NCBI RefSeq assembly: GCF_020102855.1
Contig: NZ_JADHZD010000002.1
Coordinates: forward strand, 338,969 to 402,968
Length of the DNA stretch: 64,000 nt
Origin: Nocardioides lacusdianchii
GTDB taxonomy: Bacteria > Actinomycetota > Actinomycetes > Propionibacteriales > Nocardioidaceae
Direction of reading: 5' to 3'
Shown here: piece after piece, positions 24,637 through 33,996 of the stretch
How the letters are laid out: every line of letters begins with the position of its first letter
How positions within the stretch are numbered: the stretch's first letter is position 1
Notes under the pieces: model-generated
Databases searched by the model: none
Seen by the model: the letters and a program-made list of their open reading frames with translations, nothing else
What the model was told of the DNA's origin: nothing
Made by a program: the position numbers and the translations under genes

Positions 24637-26082
24637 ATGGACGTCCTCGACATCGCCCGGTGGCAGTTCGGGATCATCACCGTCTACCACTTCCTCTTCG
24701 TGCCGCTGACGATCGGGCTCACGGCCGTCATCGCCGGGCTCGAGACCGCGTGGGTGCGCACGGGCAAGGAGGACTACCTCCGCCTCACCAAGTTCTTCGC
24801 CAAGCTCTTCCTCATCAACTTCGCCATCGGCGTGGTGACCGGCATCGTCCAGGAGTTCCAGTTCGGGATGAACTGGTCGGACTATTCCCGCTTCGTCGGC
24901 GACGTCTTCGGCGCCCCTCTCGCGGTCGAGGGCCTGCTGGCCTTCTTCCTCGAGTCGACCTTCCTCGGCCTGTGGATCTTCGGCTGGGACAAGCTCCCCC
25001 GCGGCCTGCACGCAGGGTGCATGTGGCTGGTGCACCTCGGCACGCTGGCGTCGTCGTGGTTCATCCTCGCGGCCAACTCGTGGATGCAGCACCCGGTGGG
25101 CTACACCTACAACGCCGAGTCCGGGCGCGCGGAGCTCACCGACTTCTGGGCGGTGATGTTCAACAAGGTGCAGGTCGTGACCTTCCCGCACGTGATCTTC
25201 GCGGCGTACATGACCGCCGGCACCTTCCTGCTCGGCGTCAGCGCCTACCTCTACATGAAGAAGAAGCACGAGGCCGACCGGCCGATGTACCACCACGCCA
25301 TCCGCATCGGCGCCGTCATCACCCTGCTCGCCGGTATCGGCGTCGCCATCACCGGCGACCTCCAGGGCAAGGTGATGACCGAGGTGCAGCCGATGAAGAT
25401 GGCGGCCGCGGAGGGCCTCTACGAGACCAGCGAGAGCTGCGCACCCTTCTCGGTCTTCACGGTCGGCACCCCCGACGGCAAGGAGGAGAAGTTCGCCGTC
25501 ACGGTCCCGTGCCTGCTGTCCTTCCTCGGCACGGGCTCCTTCGACGGCACCGTCGAGGGCATCAACCCGCTGAGCGAGGAGTACGTCGAGACCTACGGGC
25601 AGGACCCGACGTCGAAGGCCTTCACCGAGGGCGACTACACCCCCGTCATCCCGGTCACCTACTGGTCCTTCCGCTTCATGATGGGCCTCGGTGCCTTCGC
25701 CGCCGCCGGCGCCGCGCTCATCCTGTGGCTGACCCGCAAGGGGCGTACGCCGGGCGTGCGCTGGCTCGGGGTCCTCGGCCTCAGCCTGCCGATCGCCACC
25801 ACGCTCGCGAGCTCGTGGGGCTGGATCTTCACCGAGATGGGTCGCCAGCCGTGGGTGGTCTTCGGGCTGATGACCACCGAGTCCGGGGTCTCCCCCGGCG
25901 TCTCGGTCTTCGAGGCCGCCACCTCGCTCATCGTGCTGACCCTCCTCTACGCGGTGCTCGCGGTCATCGAGGTCAAGCTCCTCATCACCTACGTCAAGAA
26001 GGGCGCGGATCCCTTCGAGGAGCCGCCGCGGGTCAAGGTCGGCGGCTCCGACGAGGACAAGCCGCTCACCTTCGCCTACTGA
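24637..26082 (+). CDS. cydA: Cytochrome bd ubiquinol/menaquinol oxidase subunit I
   Basis: The 481-residue membrane protein begins MDVLDIARWQFGIITVYHF, with the haem ligand His18 in this motif. The GRQPW segment typical of CydA occurs near residue 400, and about nine hydrophobic helices are visible. The Q-loop is short, as in actinobacteria. With CydB it reduces oxygen at high affinity without pumping protons. The ATG at 24637 is used because AAGGG lies 7 nt upstream; a GTG two codons earlier would be too close to it. The promoter region contains the two BlaI-type operators. cydB follows by 31 bp. Confidence 0.95.
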   Translation: MDVLDIARWQFGIITVYHFLFVPLTIGLTAVIAGLETAWVRTGKEDYLRLTKFFAKLFLINFAIGVVTGIVQEFQFGMNWSDYSRFVGDVFGAPLAVEGLLAFFLESTFLGLWIFGWDKLPRGLHAGCMWLVHLGTLASSWFILAANSWMQHPVGYTYNAESGRAELTDFWAVMFNKVQVVTFPHVIFAAYMTAGTFLLGVSAYLYMKKKHEADRPMYHHAIRIGAVITLLAGIGVAITGDLQGKVMTEVQPMKMAAAEGLYETSESCAPFSVFTVGTPDGKEEKFAVTVPCLLSFLGTGSFDGTVEGINPLSEEYVETYGQDPTSKAFTEGDYTPVIPVTYWSFRFMMGLGAFAAAGAALILWLTRKGRTPGVRWLGVLGLSLPIATTLASSWGWIFTEMGRQPWVVFGLMTTESGVSPGVSVFEAATSLIVLTLLYAVLAVIEVKLLITYVKKGADPFEEPPRVKVGGSDEDKPLTFAY

Positions 26083-26113
26083 CCGACCACGACGACACGA
26101 CAGAGAGACCACC

Positions 26114-27142
26114 ATGGAACTGACCACCGTCTGGTTCGCCCTCATCGCCGTGCTGTGGGTCGGCTACTTCTGCCTCGAGGGCTTCGACTTCGGCGTCGGG
26201 ATGCTGCTGCCGGTGCTGGCGCGCGACGACACCGAGCGGCGCGTCATGATCAACACCGTCGGCCCCGTGTGGGACGGCAACGAGGTGTGGGTCCTGGTCG
26301 CCGGCGGCGCGACCTTCGCCGCCTTCCCGGAGTGGTACGCCACGCTCTTCAGCGGGTTCTACCTGCCGCTCCTGCTCATCCTGGTGGCCCTCATCGTGCG
26401 CGGGCTCTCCTTCGAGTACCGCCACAAGCGCGAGGAGAGCGAGTGGAAGGGCCGGTGGGACCTCGCGCTCATCATCGGGTCGATCGTGCCGTCGCTGCTG
26501 TGGGGCGTCGCGTTCGCCAACATCGTGGCCGGCGTCCCGATCGACGCCGACAAGGAGTTCACCGGCAACCTCTTCACCCTGCTCAACCCCTTCGGCCTGC
26601 TCGGCGGACTGGTGACCCTCACCCTCTTCGCCACCCACGGGGCGATGTTCGTCGCGCTCAAGACCGACGGCGAGATCCGCCACCGGGCCCGCGACCTGGC
26701 CGTGCGCATCGGCGTCGTCGCCGCCGTCCTCGCTGTGGTCTTCCTCGTGTGGACGCAGCTCAAGACCGGCACCGCCGTCACCGCGGTCGTCTTCGCCGCG
26801 GCCGCCGCCTCGCTGGTCGCCGGGCTCGTCTCGGCCCGCGCCGGGCGCGAGGGCTGGGCCTTCGTGGGCACGTTCGTGACCATCGCGCTGGCCGTGATCG
26901 GCCTGTTCCTGGGCCTGTTCCCCGACGTGATGCCGTCGACCACCGACCCGGCGTACTCGCTCACCACGACCAACGCGGCCGCGACGGCGTACACGCTGAA
27001 GGTGATGACGTGGGTCGCGGTGATCTTCACCCCGATCGTGCTGGGCTACCAGGCGTGGACCTACTGGGTCTTCCGCAAGCGCATCTCGGTGCGGCACATC
27101 CCCACCCCCGTCCTGGCCGGCACGAGCGACACCGCGTCGTGA
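26114..27142 (+). CDS. cydB: Cytochrome bd oxidase subunit II
   Basis: The 342-residue protein has about eight or nine hydrophobic helices and the family motifs CLEGFDFGVGMLLP near the N-terminus and GPVWDGNEVWVL at about residue 50. It is the second structural subunit of the bd oxidase. AGAGAGACC precedes the ATG as a ribosome site. The stop codon overlaps the GTG of the next gene by 4 bp (GTGA), so assembly transporter and oxidase are translated together. Confidence 0.95.
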   Translation: MELTTVWFALIAVLWVGYFCLEGFDFGVGMLLPVLARDDTERRVMINTVGPVWDGNEVWVLVAGGATFAAFPEWYATLFSGFYLPLLLILVALIVRGLSFEYRHKREESEWKGRWDLALIIGSIVPSLLWGVAFANIVAGVPIDADKEFTGNLFTLLNPFGLLGGLVTLTLFATHGAMFVALKTDGEIRHRARDLAVRIGVVAAVLAVVFLVWTQLKTGTAVTAVVFAAAAASLVAGLVSARAGREGWAFVGTFVTIALAVIGLFLGLFPDVMPSTTDPAYSLTTTNAAATAYTLKVMTWVAVIFTPIVLGYQAWTYWVFRKRISVRHIPTPVLAGTSDTAS

Positions 27143-30100
27143 GGCCGCTCGACGCGGCCGTCCTCAGCCACCTCCGACCGGCGCGCGGGGCGCTCGCGGT
27201 CGTCGTCGCGTGCGGCGTGCTCGGCGGCCTGGCGACGGTGGCGCAGGCCTTCGCGCTGGGAGCCCTGGTCGTGGCGGCGGTCAGCGGGAACGACTGGACG
27301 CGCGCCGGGGGGTGGCTGGTCGGACTCGTGCTGCTGCGCACCGCGACGACGTACGCCGGCCAGCTGGCGGCGGCGCGGGCCGCCGGTGAAGTGTCGGGAG
27401 CCCTACGGCTGCGGCTCCTCGAGGCTGCTCGCCGCACTGCCGACCTCGCGCCCGCCCGACTGTCGCTGCTCGCGACCCGCGGCGTGGCCGGGGTCGAGCC
27501 CTACGTCACCCGCTACCTCCCGGCGCTGGTGCCGGCCGCCGTCCTCCCCGTCCTCACCCTCGTCGCGATCACCTGGCTCGACCCTCTGTCGGGGCTCGTC
27601 GTCGCGCTGACCCTGCCGCTCGTGCCGGTCTTCGCGATCCTCGTCGGCCTCACCACCCGCGACCGGGCCCGGACCCAGTGGCGTGCGATGGAGGCGCTGT
27701 CCGGCCACTTCCTCGACGTGGTGCGTGGCCTGCCGACGCTTGTCGCGCACCGGCGGGCCGAGGCCCAGGTGGCGACCATCCGCTCGGTCACCCACCGCTA
27801 CCGCCGCGCGACCGTCGACACCCTCAAGGTCGCCTTCGCCTCCTCCTCCGTCCTCGAGCTCGTCGCCACACTGTCGGTCGCGCTGGTGGCGGTCACCGTC
27901 GGGCTGCGGCTGGCGTCGGGGTCGGTCGACTTCCGGGTCGCGCTCACCGTGCTGCTCCTGGCGCCCGAGGCCTACTGGCCGCTGCGCCGCGTGGGCGCGG
28001 AGTTCCACGCCGCTGCCGAGGGCACCGCGGCGCTGGCCGAGGCCGACGCGCTGCTGGCCCGCGCGGCCTCGCAGCCGCTCGGATCGCAGCGGCCGGCACG
28101 CGCCACGCTCGGTCTGCACGGGCTCGCGGTCGGTCACGACACGGCGCTGACCGCACCCCTCGACCTCGACCTGGCCGAGCGCGGCCTGGTGGCGATCGCA
28201 GGACCGTCCGGCTGCGGCAAGTCGACCCTGCTCGCGACGCTGCGCGGCGAGCTGCCTCCCCACGGCGGCGACGTCGTGGTGGGCGGCGCTCCCCTTCCGC
28301 GCGTCGACCCGGCGTGGTGGCGCGACCAGGTCGCCTGGGCACCCCAGCGACCGTGGCTGCTGGCCGACACCATCGCCGCCAACATCCGCGTCGGACGCCC
28401 CGGCGCCGGGGACGACGAGGTGTGGTCCGCGCTCACCGCCGTAGATCTCGCCGACGTGGTGCGCGCCCTGCCCGAGGGGCTGGACTCGCCCCTCGGCGAG
28501 GACGGGGCCGGCCTCTCCGCGGGTCAGCGGGCCCGCGTGGCGCTCGCGCGCGTCGTTCTGGCCGCCCGGCCGGTCGTGCTCCTCGACGAGCCCAGCGCGC
28601 ACCTCGACGAGGAGACCGAGCAGGTGCTCCTCGAGACCATCGCCGCGCTCGCCCGCACCAGCCTGGTCCTCGTCGTCGCCCACCGCCCCGCCGTGCTCGC
28701 CGCCGCGGACCGGGTGCTGGAGCTGGAGCCTGTCGAGGGCCGGGCCCCGACGCCGGCTCCGTCTGCCGCGCCGGCGCGCGCGGTGTCGCACCCCGACGCC
28801 GCACCAGCATCGCCACCCGACGACGACCCGCAGTCCCGCTGGGGCCTGCGCACCGCGACGCTGCTCGGAGCACTGTCGACCGCGTCCGGCGTCGCACTCA
28901 CCGCGACCGCCGGTTGGCTCATCACCCGCGCGAGTGAGCAGCCGCCGGTGCTCTACCTGATGGTCGCCATCGTCGGTGTACGCCTCTTCGGCCTCGCGCG
29001 CCCGGTGCTGCGCCACGCCGAGCGCGTGCTGAGCCACGACGTGGTGCTGCGGGAGCTCGCGGAGCGCCGGGCGCAGGTCTACGCCGACCTCGTCCCGCTC
29101 GTGCCCGGACGACTGGGTCCCCGTCGCGGTGACCTCCTCACCCGCGTCGTCGACGACGTCGACGCCCTGCTCGACGACCGGCTCCGGGTGCGGCAGCCGG
29201 TCGCCACAGCCGTGCTGGTCGGGGTGGGCGCGACCCTTCTCACCTGGCTCGTCGCCCCGGCTGCCGGCCTGGTCGTGCTCGGCGTCTGTGCCACCGGAGG
29301 GCTCGCCTTCGCGCTGGCCCGCCGCGGGGTGGCGACCGCCGAGCCGCAGGTCCTCGCGGCGCGGGCGGCTCTCGGCACGGGCGTCGAGGAGGTTGCCCAC
29401 GGCCTGCGGGAGCTGGAGCAGTGGGCCGCCACGCCGCGCGCGCTGGCCACCGTGCAGCAGCAGGGAGCCACGCTCGCCGCAGCCGTACGCCGCTCCGCGC
29501 GCGCCGTCGCCGCCGCCTCCGCCCTCACCACCGCCACCGCCGGCCTGGGCGTGGTGCTCGTCGCCGCGACCGTGACGCCTGCCCAGGTCTCCCCCGCACT
29601 CCTCGCGCTGCTGCTGCTGGTCCCACTGGCGCTCGCCGACGTGACCGGTGGGCTCGCCGACGCGGGTGCGGTGTCGGTGCGCGCCCGTGCCGCCCGCGAG
29701 CGCCTCGACCGGCTCGCGGCCACGTCGCCGGCGGTCAGCGACCCGCGGTCGCCCGAGCCGCTGCCCGCGAGCCACGCGCTCGCGCTCCGCGAGGCGGAGC
29801 TCGGTTGGACCGAGCGGCCCGTGCTGGCGCTCGAGCACCTCGACCTGCGACCGGGCGAGCACCTCGGCATCACGGGCCCCTCCGGCTCGGGGAAGTCCAC
29901 CCTGGCTGGGACGCTCGTCCGCTTCATCGACCCCGTGTCGGGCCACGCCCTGCTCGGTGGCACCGACCTGCGCCGACTGGCGCTGGACGACGTACGCCGC
30001 ACGGTGGGCCTCGTCGACGACGACCCGCACGTCTTCGCCTCGTCCGTCGCGGAGAACGTGCGCCTGGCGCGCCCGGGTGCGAGCGACGACGACGTGCGTC

Positions 30101-30474
30101 ACGCGCTGGACCGCGCCCGGCTGGGCGAGTGGGTCGACGGGTTGCCCGACGGCATCCACACCCACGTCGGCGCCGGCTCGCGCGAGGTGTCCGGCGGCGA
30201 GCGGGCCCGCCTGGCGATGGCCAGGGCGCTGCTCGCCGACGCCCCGGTCCTGGTGCTCGACGAGCCCACCGCCCACCTCGACGCCGCCACCGCGCGGGCC
30301 GTCGCGGGGCAGCTGCTCGACGCTGCCGCGCGCCCGGGCCGCTCGGTCGTGTGGATCACCCACGGCACGATCGGCCTCGACGCCATGGACCACGTGGTCC
30401 GCCTCGACGCGGTCGGGACCCGGACGACCGGTGGGCTCAGCCCTGCTCTCGCGGGGACCGCAGCGGCAGGGTGA
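27139..30474 (+). CDS. cydDC: CydDC: fused ABC exporter for cytochrome bd assembly
   Basis: The 1111-residue protein joins CydD and CydC. Each half has a six-helix membrane domain and an ABC ATPase. Walker A is GPSGCGKST in the first half and GPSGSGKST in the second; signatures are LSAGQRAR and VSGGERAR; both Walker B motifs have a catalytic glutamate (LDEPSAHLD, LDEPTAHLD). A proline/alanine-rich linker (about residues 535-560) connects them. The transporter exports thiols such as glutathione or cysteine in Escherichia coli and is needed for haem insertion into the bd oxidase. Fusion is known in Streptomyces. The start at 27139 is within the cydB stop. The 3' end overlaps the convergent kinase gene by 38 bp. 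Confidence 0.93.
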   Translation: MRPLDAAVLSHLRPARGALAVVVACGVLGGLATVAQAFALGALVVAAVSGNDWTRAGGWLVGLVLLRTATTYAGQLAAARAAGEVSGALRLRLLEAARRTADLAPARLSLLATRGVAGVEPYVTRYLPALVPAAVLPVLTLVAITWLDPLSGLVVALTLPLVPVFAILVGLTTRDRARTQWRAMEALSGHFLDVVRGLPTLVAHRRAEAQVATIRSVTHRYRRATVDTLKVAFASSSVLELVATLSVALVAVTVGLRLASGSVDFRVALTVLLLAPEAYWPLRRVGAEFHAAAEGTAALAEADALLARAASQPLGSQRPARATLGLHGLAVGHDTALTAPLDLDLAERGLVAIAGPSGCGKSTLLATLRGELPPHGGDVVVGGAPLPRVDPAWWRDQVAWAPQRPWLLADTIAANIRVGRPGAGDDEVWSALTAVDLADVVRALPEGLDSPLGEDGAGLSAGQRARVALARVVLAARPVVLLDEPSAHLDEETEQVLLETIAALARTSLVLVVAHRPAVLAAADRVLELEPVEGRAPTPAPSAAPARAVSHPDAAPASPPDDDPQSRWGLRTATLLGALSTASGVALTATAGWLITRASEQPPVLYLMVAIVGVRLFGLARPVLRHAERVLSHDVVLRELAERRAQVYADLVPLVPGRLGPRRGDLLTRVVDDVDALLDDRLRVRQPVATAVLVGVGATLLTWLVAPAAGLVVLGVCATGGLAFALARRGVATAEPQVLAARAALGTGVEEVAHGLRELEQWAATPRALATVQQQGATLAAAVRRSARAVAAASALTTATAGLGVVLVAATVTPAQVSPALLALLLLVPLALADVTGGLADAGAVSVRARAARERLDRLAATSPAVSDPRSPEPLPASHALALREAELGWTERPVLALEHLDLRPGEHLGITGPSGSGKSTLAGTLVRFIDPVSGHALLGGTDLRRLALDDVRRTVGLVDDDPHVFASSVAENVRLARPGASDDDVRHALDRARLGEWVDGLPDGIHTHVGAGSREVSGGERARLAMARALLADAPVLVLDEPTAHLDAATARAVAGQLLDAAARPGRSVVWITHGTIGLDAMDHVVRLDAVGTRTTGGLSPALAGTAAAG

Positions 30475-32221
30475 AGCGGAAGGTGCTGCCGTGGCCGAGC
30501 TCGGAGCTCACCGACAGCGTTCCGCCGTGGGACTCCGCGATCCGCTGGGCGATCGGCAGGCCGAGACCGGTGCCCGGCACGGAGAGGGCGTTGGGGTTGG
30601 TGGAGCGGTGGAAGGCCGAGAAGACGTGGCTCTGGTCAGCGGTGGAGATGCCGATGCCGGTGTCGGTCACCTCGATGCTCACCTCGTCCTCGCCCACCTC
30701 CATCGACACCGCGACCGCGCCGTCCTCGGGGGTGTACTTCACCGCGTTGTCGACCATGTTGTCGACGACCCGGGCGAGCTCCTCGGGGTCGCCGAACACC
30801 ACGACCGGTGCCGTCCCGGTGCGCTCGAAGGCCAGCCCGACGCCCGCCTGCTTGGCCCGGATGCCGAGCAGGTCGACGCTCGCCTCACAGAGCTCGGCGA
30901 GGTCGACGGCGCGGCGCACCGTCTCGCGTCGTCCCTGGATGCGGGAGTAGTGGAGGAGGTTGGCGACCAGGTTGTTCAGGCGCTGGGCGTTGCGGATGAT
31001 CGCGTCCAGCGACGTCATGTCGGGGTGGCGGTCGGCGATGAGCTCGGCGTGGCCGAGGATCGCGGTGAGCGGGGTCTTGAGCTCGTGGGAGATGGTGGCG
31101 ATCAGCTCGCTGCGGTAGCGCGCGAGCTCCCGCAGCTCCTGGACCAGGCGCTGCTCGGTCTCCAGGACGCGGGAAGAACGCACCGCGAGCGCGAGCAGGC
31201 GCCCCACCTCCAGCACCGCGTCGGCCTCCGACATCGTCAGCGGCCGGGTGTTGCGGGCGAATCCCAGCACGAGGTAGCCGACGAGGTCGTCCTGCGAGAG
31301 CAGCGGACACACGAGCGCGCGCTCGACCCGCATCGCGCGCATCAGCCGCTGCATCGGCGCCGCGCTGCTCGGCAGCCGCGCAGAGTCGACGTCGTGGATC
31401 CCCACCTCGACCAGCACGGGCAGGTCGTCGAGCGCCAGGAGGTCCTGGCGGATCTCGGGGACGTCGTGCTCGGGGGTGAAGGGGCGCGGCGTGCCGACGC
31501 CGATCTGGTGGCCCTGGACATCGCTGGGGAAGGTGCGTACGACGGCCTGGGTGGTGGCGAGCGCCTCCGCGACCGCCTCCACCGCCGTCGTCATCGCCTG
31601 GGCGAGCCCGCCCTGGACGCCGGCACCGGCCGCCGCGACCGAGGTCAGCATCCGGTCGAGGCGGGCGCGGTCGGTGAGCCGCTCGCGCTCGCGGGCGTTG
31701 GAGAGCGCGACACCCGCCTGCACGGCGAACATCTCCAGCAGCTCGCGGTCGGCCTCGTCGGGCACCCGGCCGTCCGCCGGGAGGTCGACGGCCATGTTGC
31801 CGAGGAGCTCGCCGCCGGCCGAGTAGAGCGGGGCGTAGAGCGCGTGCTGGGGGTGCCAGGCGTCCGGGTCGTCGCTGGGCTCGACCTCGGGGATCCAGGC
31901 GGCGCGCAGCCGCTCCTCCGACATCCGACCTGCGGGGACGAAGCGCAGGATGCCCCACCGGTCGGCCTCGCGGAACTCGTCGAGGATCTGCTCGGCCGGG
32001 GTGCGGCGGTGCAGGATCTGCGCGACGACCTCGGGCGGGCCGGCGACGTTGGTCATCACCAGCACGTCGCCCTCGAGCCGGGCGATCGCCGCGACGCCGT
32101 AGCCGAGGACGTCGACCACGCCGTGCGCGATCTCCTCGAGGATCACCTCGGTGTCGGTGGAGGAGTTGACGCGTCGCATCAGCTCGGCCAGACGACTCAG
32201 CGCACCCTGGTTGCGCGGCAT
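30437..32221 (-). CDS. Sensor histidine kinase with two GAF domains
   Basis: The 594-residue protein has no clear transmembrane helix. Two GAF domains (about residues 20-175 and 205-350) precede a HisKA domain with the phosphorylation motif SHELKTPLTAIL (His379) and a HATPase domain with DTGIGIS and GTGLGLPI. It is probably a soluble sensor that binds a small ligand or haem in a GAF domain. No response regulator lies beside it, so it is an orphan kinase. The ATG at 32219-32221 is preferred over a GTG two codons upstream because GGGAGG lies 5 nt before it. The 3' end overlaps cydDC, which may hint at shared respiratory control. Confidence 0.85.
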   Translation of the reverse strand: MPRNQGALSRLAELMRRVNSSTDTEVILEEIAHGVVDVLGYGVAAIARLEGDVLVMTNVAGPPEVVAQILHRRTPAEQILDEFREADRWGILRFVPAGRMSEERLRAAWIPEVEPSDDPDAWHPQHALYAPLYSAGGELLGNMAVDLPADGRVPDEADRELLEMFAVQAGVALSNARERERLTDRARLDRMLTSVAAAGAGVQGGLAQAMTTAVEAVAEALATTQAVVRTFPSDVQGHQIGVGTPRPFTPEHDVPEIRQDLLALDDLPVLVEVGIHDVDSARLPSSAAPMQRLMRAMRVERALVCPLLSQDDLVGYLVLGFARNTRPLTMSEADAVLEVGRLLALAVRSSRVLETEQRLVQELRELARYRSELIATISHELKTPLTAILGHAELIADRHPDMTSLDAIIRNAQRLNNLVANLLHYSRIQGRRETVRRAVDLAELCEASVDLLGIRAKQAGVGLAFERTGTAPVVVFGDPEELARVVDNMVDNAVKYTPEDGAVAVSMEVGEDEVSIEVTDTGIGISTADQSHVFSAFHRSTNPNALSVPGTGLGLPIAQRIAESHGGTLSVSSELGHGSTFRFTLPLRSPREQG

Positions 32222-32279
32222 GCCCACCTCCCCACGAGGTTCATCGGACCCTCGAGCCCCGTGAGGGACTCTAGGGCGC

Positions 32280-33965
32280 TCAGGCCTCGATCACCACAGG
32301 AATGATCATCGGGCGACGGCGGTGGGCGCGGTTGACCCAGCGGCCCACGACACGGCGTACGACCTGCTGCAGCTGGTAGGAGTCGGTGGCACCGTCGGCG
32401 ATCGAGGCGTTGAGCGCCTCGATGATGAGCGGCTTGACCTCGTCGAAGGTGGCCTCCTCCTCGGCGAAGCCGCGGGCGTGGATCTCCGGTCCGGAGACGA
32501 CCTTGCCGGTCACCGAGTCGACGACCACGATGACGGACAGGAAGCCCTCCTCGCCGAGGATCCGGCGGTCCTTCATCGAGGCCTCGCTGATGTCGCCGAT
32601 GGTGGTGCCGTCGACGAAGACGTAGCCGACGTCGACCTTGCCGACGATCTTCGCCACGCCGTCGACGAGGTCGACCACCACGCCGTCCTCGGCCAGCACG
32701 ACGTTCTCCACGCCGGTGGCGCAGGCCAGGTCGGCGTTGGCGCGCATGTGGCGGATCTCGCCGTGCACCGGCATCACGTTGCGCGGCTTGACGATGTTGT
32801 AGCAGTAGAGCAGCTCGCCGGCGCTCGCGTGGCCGGAGACGTGGACGAGGGAGTTGCCCTTGTGGACCACGTTGGCGCCCAGGCGCGACAGGCCGTTGAT
32901 CACGCGGTAGACGGCGTTCTCGTTGCCCGGGATCAGCGAGCTGGCCAGCACCACGGTGTCGCCGGGCTCGAGGTGCACGAAGTGGTGGTTGTTCTGCGAC
33001 ATCCGGCTGAGCGCGGCGAGGGGCTCGCCCTGCGACCCGGTCGAGATCAGCACCTGCTTGTGCGGCGGGTAGTCGCCGAGCTCCTTGGCCTCGACCATCA
33101 CGCCGGGCGGGACGGTGAGGTAGCCGAGGTCCTGGGCGATGGCCATGTTGCGCACCATCGAGCGCCCGACGTAGGCGACCTTGCGGCCGTGTGCCACCGC
33201 CGCGTCGAGCACCTGCTGGACGCGGTGCATGTGAGAGGCGAAGCAGGCGACGATGATCCGCTGCTCGCTCTTGGCGAAGACCCGGTCCAGGACGGGGCCG
33301 ATCTCCTTCTCGGAGGTGGTGAAGCCCGGCACCTCGGCGTTGGTGGAGTCGGTGAGGAACAGGTCGACGCCCTCGTCGCCGAGGCGGGCGAACTCGTTGA
33401 GGTCAGTGATGCGGCCGTCGAGCGGCAGCTGGTCCATCTTGAAGTCACCGGTGTGCAGCACCACGCCGGCACCGGTGCGGATGACGACCGCGAGGGCGTC
33501 CGGGATCGAGTGGTTCACCGCGACGAACTCGAGCACGAAGGGCCCGAAGGTGATCGTCTGCCCCTCGGCGACCTCGTACTGCGCGGTCTCCTTCAGGCGG
33601 TGCTCGCGCAGCTTGGAACCGAGCAGCGCCAGCGTCAGCCTGGAGCCGACGAGCGGGATGTCGCCACGCTCGCGCAGGAGGTACGGCGTCGCACCGATGT
33701 GGTCCTCGTGGCCGTGGGTCAGCACCAGCGCCTCGACGGCGTCGAGGCGGTCCCGGATCGGGTCGAAGTCGGGCAGGATCAGGTCGACGCCGGGGTGGTG
33801 GTCCTCGGGGAACAGCACGCCGCAGTCGACGATCAGCAGCCGGCCGTCGTACTCGAAGACCGTCATGTTGCGACCGACCTCGCCCAGTCCGCCGAGCGGG
33901 ATGACCCGCAGACCTCCGGCCGGGAGGGGGGCGGGCGCGCTCAGGTCGAGGTGGGGATGGCTCAA
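32280..33965 (-). CDS. rnj: Ribonuclease J
   Basis: The 561-residue protein has the metallo-beta-lactamase/beta-CASP fold with THGHEDHIG at residues 83-91, the beta-CASP region around STGSQGEPLAALSRM, and the RNase J C-terminal domain. It is a 5'-3' exonuclease and endonuclease in RNA processing and decay. The start is a TTG at 33963-33965, with AAGGA 5 nt upstream; this is the only good ribosome site near the conserved N-terminus. The gene lies 31 bp downstream of dapA, an order shared with mycobacteria and Streptomyces. Confidence 0.93.
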   Translation of the reverse strand: MSHPHLDLSAPAPLPAGGLRVIPLGGLGEVGRNMTVFEYDGRLLIVDCGVLFPEDHHPGVDLILPDFDPIRDRLDAVEALVLTHGHEDHIGATPYLLRERGDIPLVGSRLTLALLGSKLREHRLKETAQYEVAEGQTITFGPFVLEFVAVNHSIPDALAVVIRTGAGVVLHTGDFKMDQLPLDGRITDLNEFARLGDEGVDLFLTDSTNAEVPGFTTSEKEIGPVLDRVFAKSEQRIIVACFASHMHRVQQVLDAAVAHGRKVAYVGRSMVRNMAIAQDLGYLTVPPGVMVEAKELGDYPPHKQVLISTGSQGEPLAALSRMSQNNHHFVHLEPGDTVVLASSLIPGNENAVYRVINGLSRLGANVVHKGNSLVHVSGHASAGELLYCYNIVKPRNVMPVHGEIRHMRANADLACATGVENVVLAEDGVVVDLVDGVAKIVGKVDVGYVFVDGTTIGDISEASMKDRRILGEEGFLSVIVVVDSVTGKVVSGPEIHARGFAEEEATFDEVKPLIIEALNASIADGATDSYQLQQVVRRVVGRWVNRAHRRRPMIIPVVIEA

Positions 33966-33996
33966 GGGTTTCCTTCGTTCGTGAGGAGGATGGTTC

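Noticed and set aside
27403..30393. Open frame of nearly 1000 codons antisense to cydDC
   Set aside because: High-GC coding DNA leaves long open frames on the opposite strand; this one is rich in Arg, Gly, Val and His with no domain, while cydDC has all ABC motifs.
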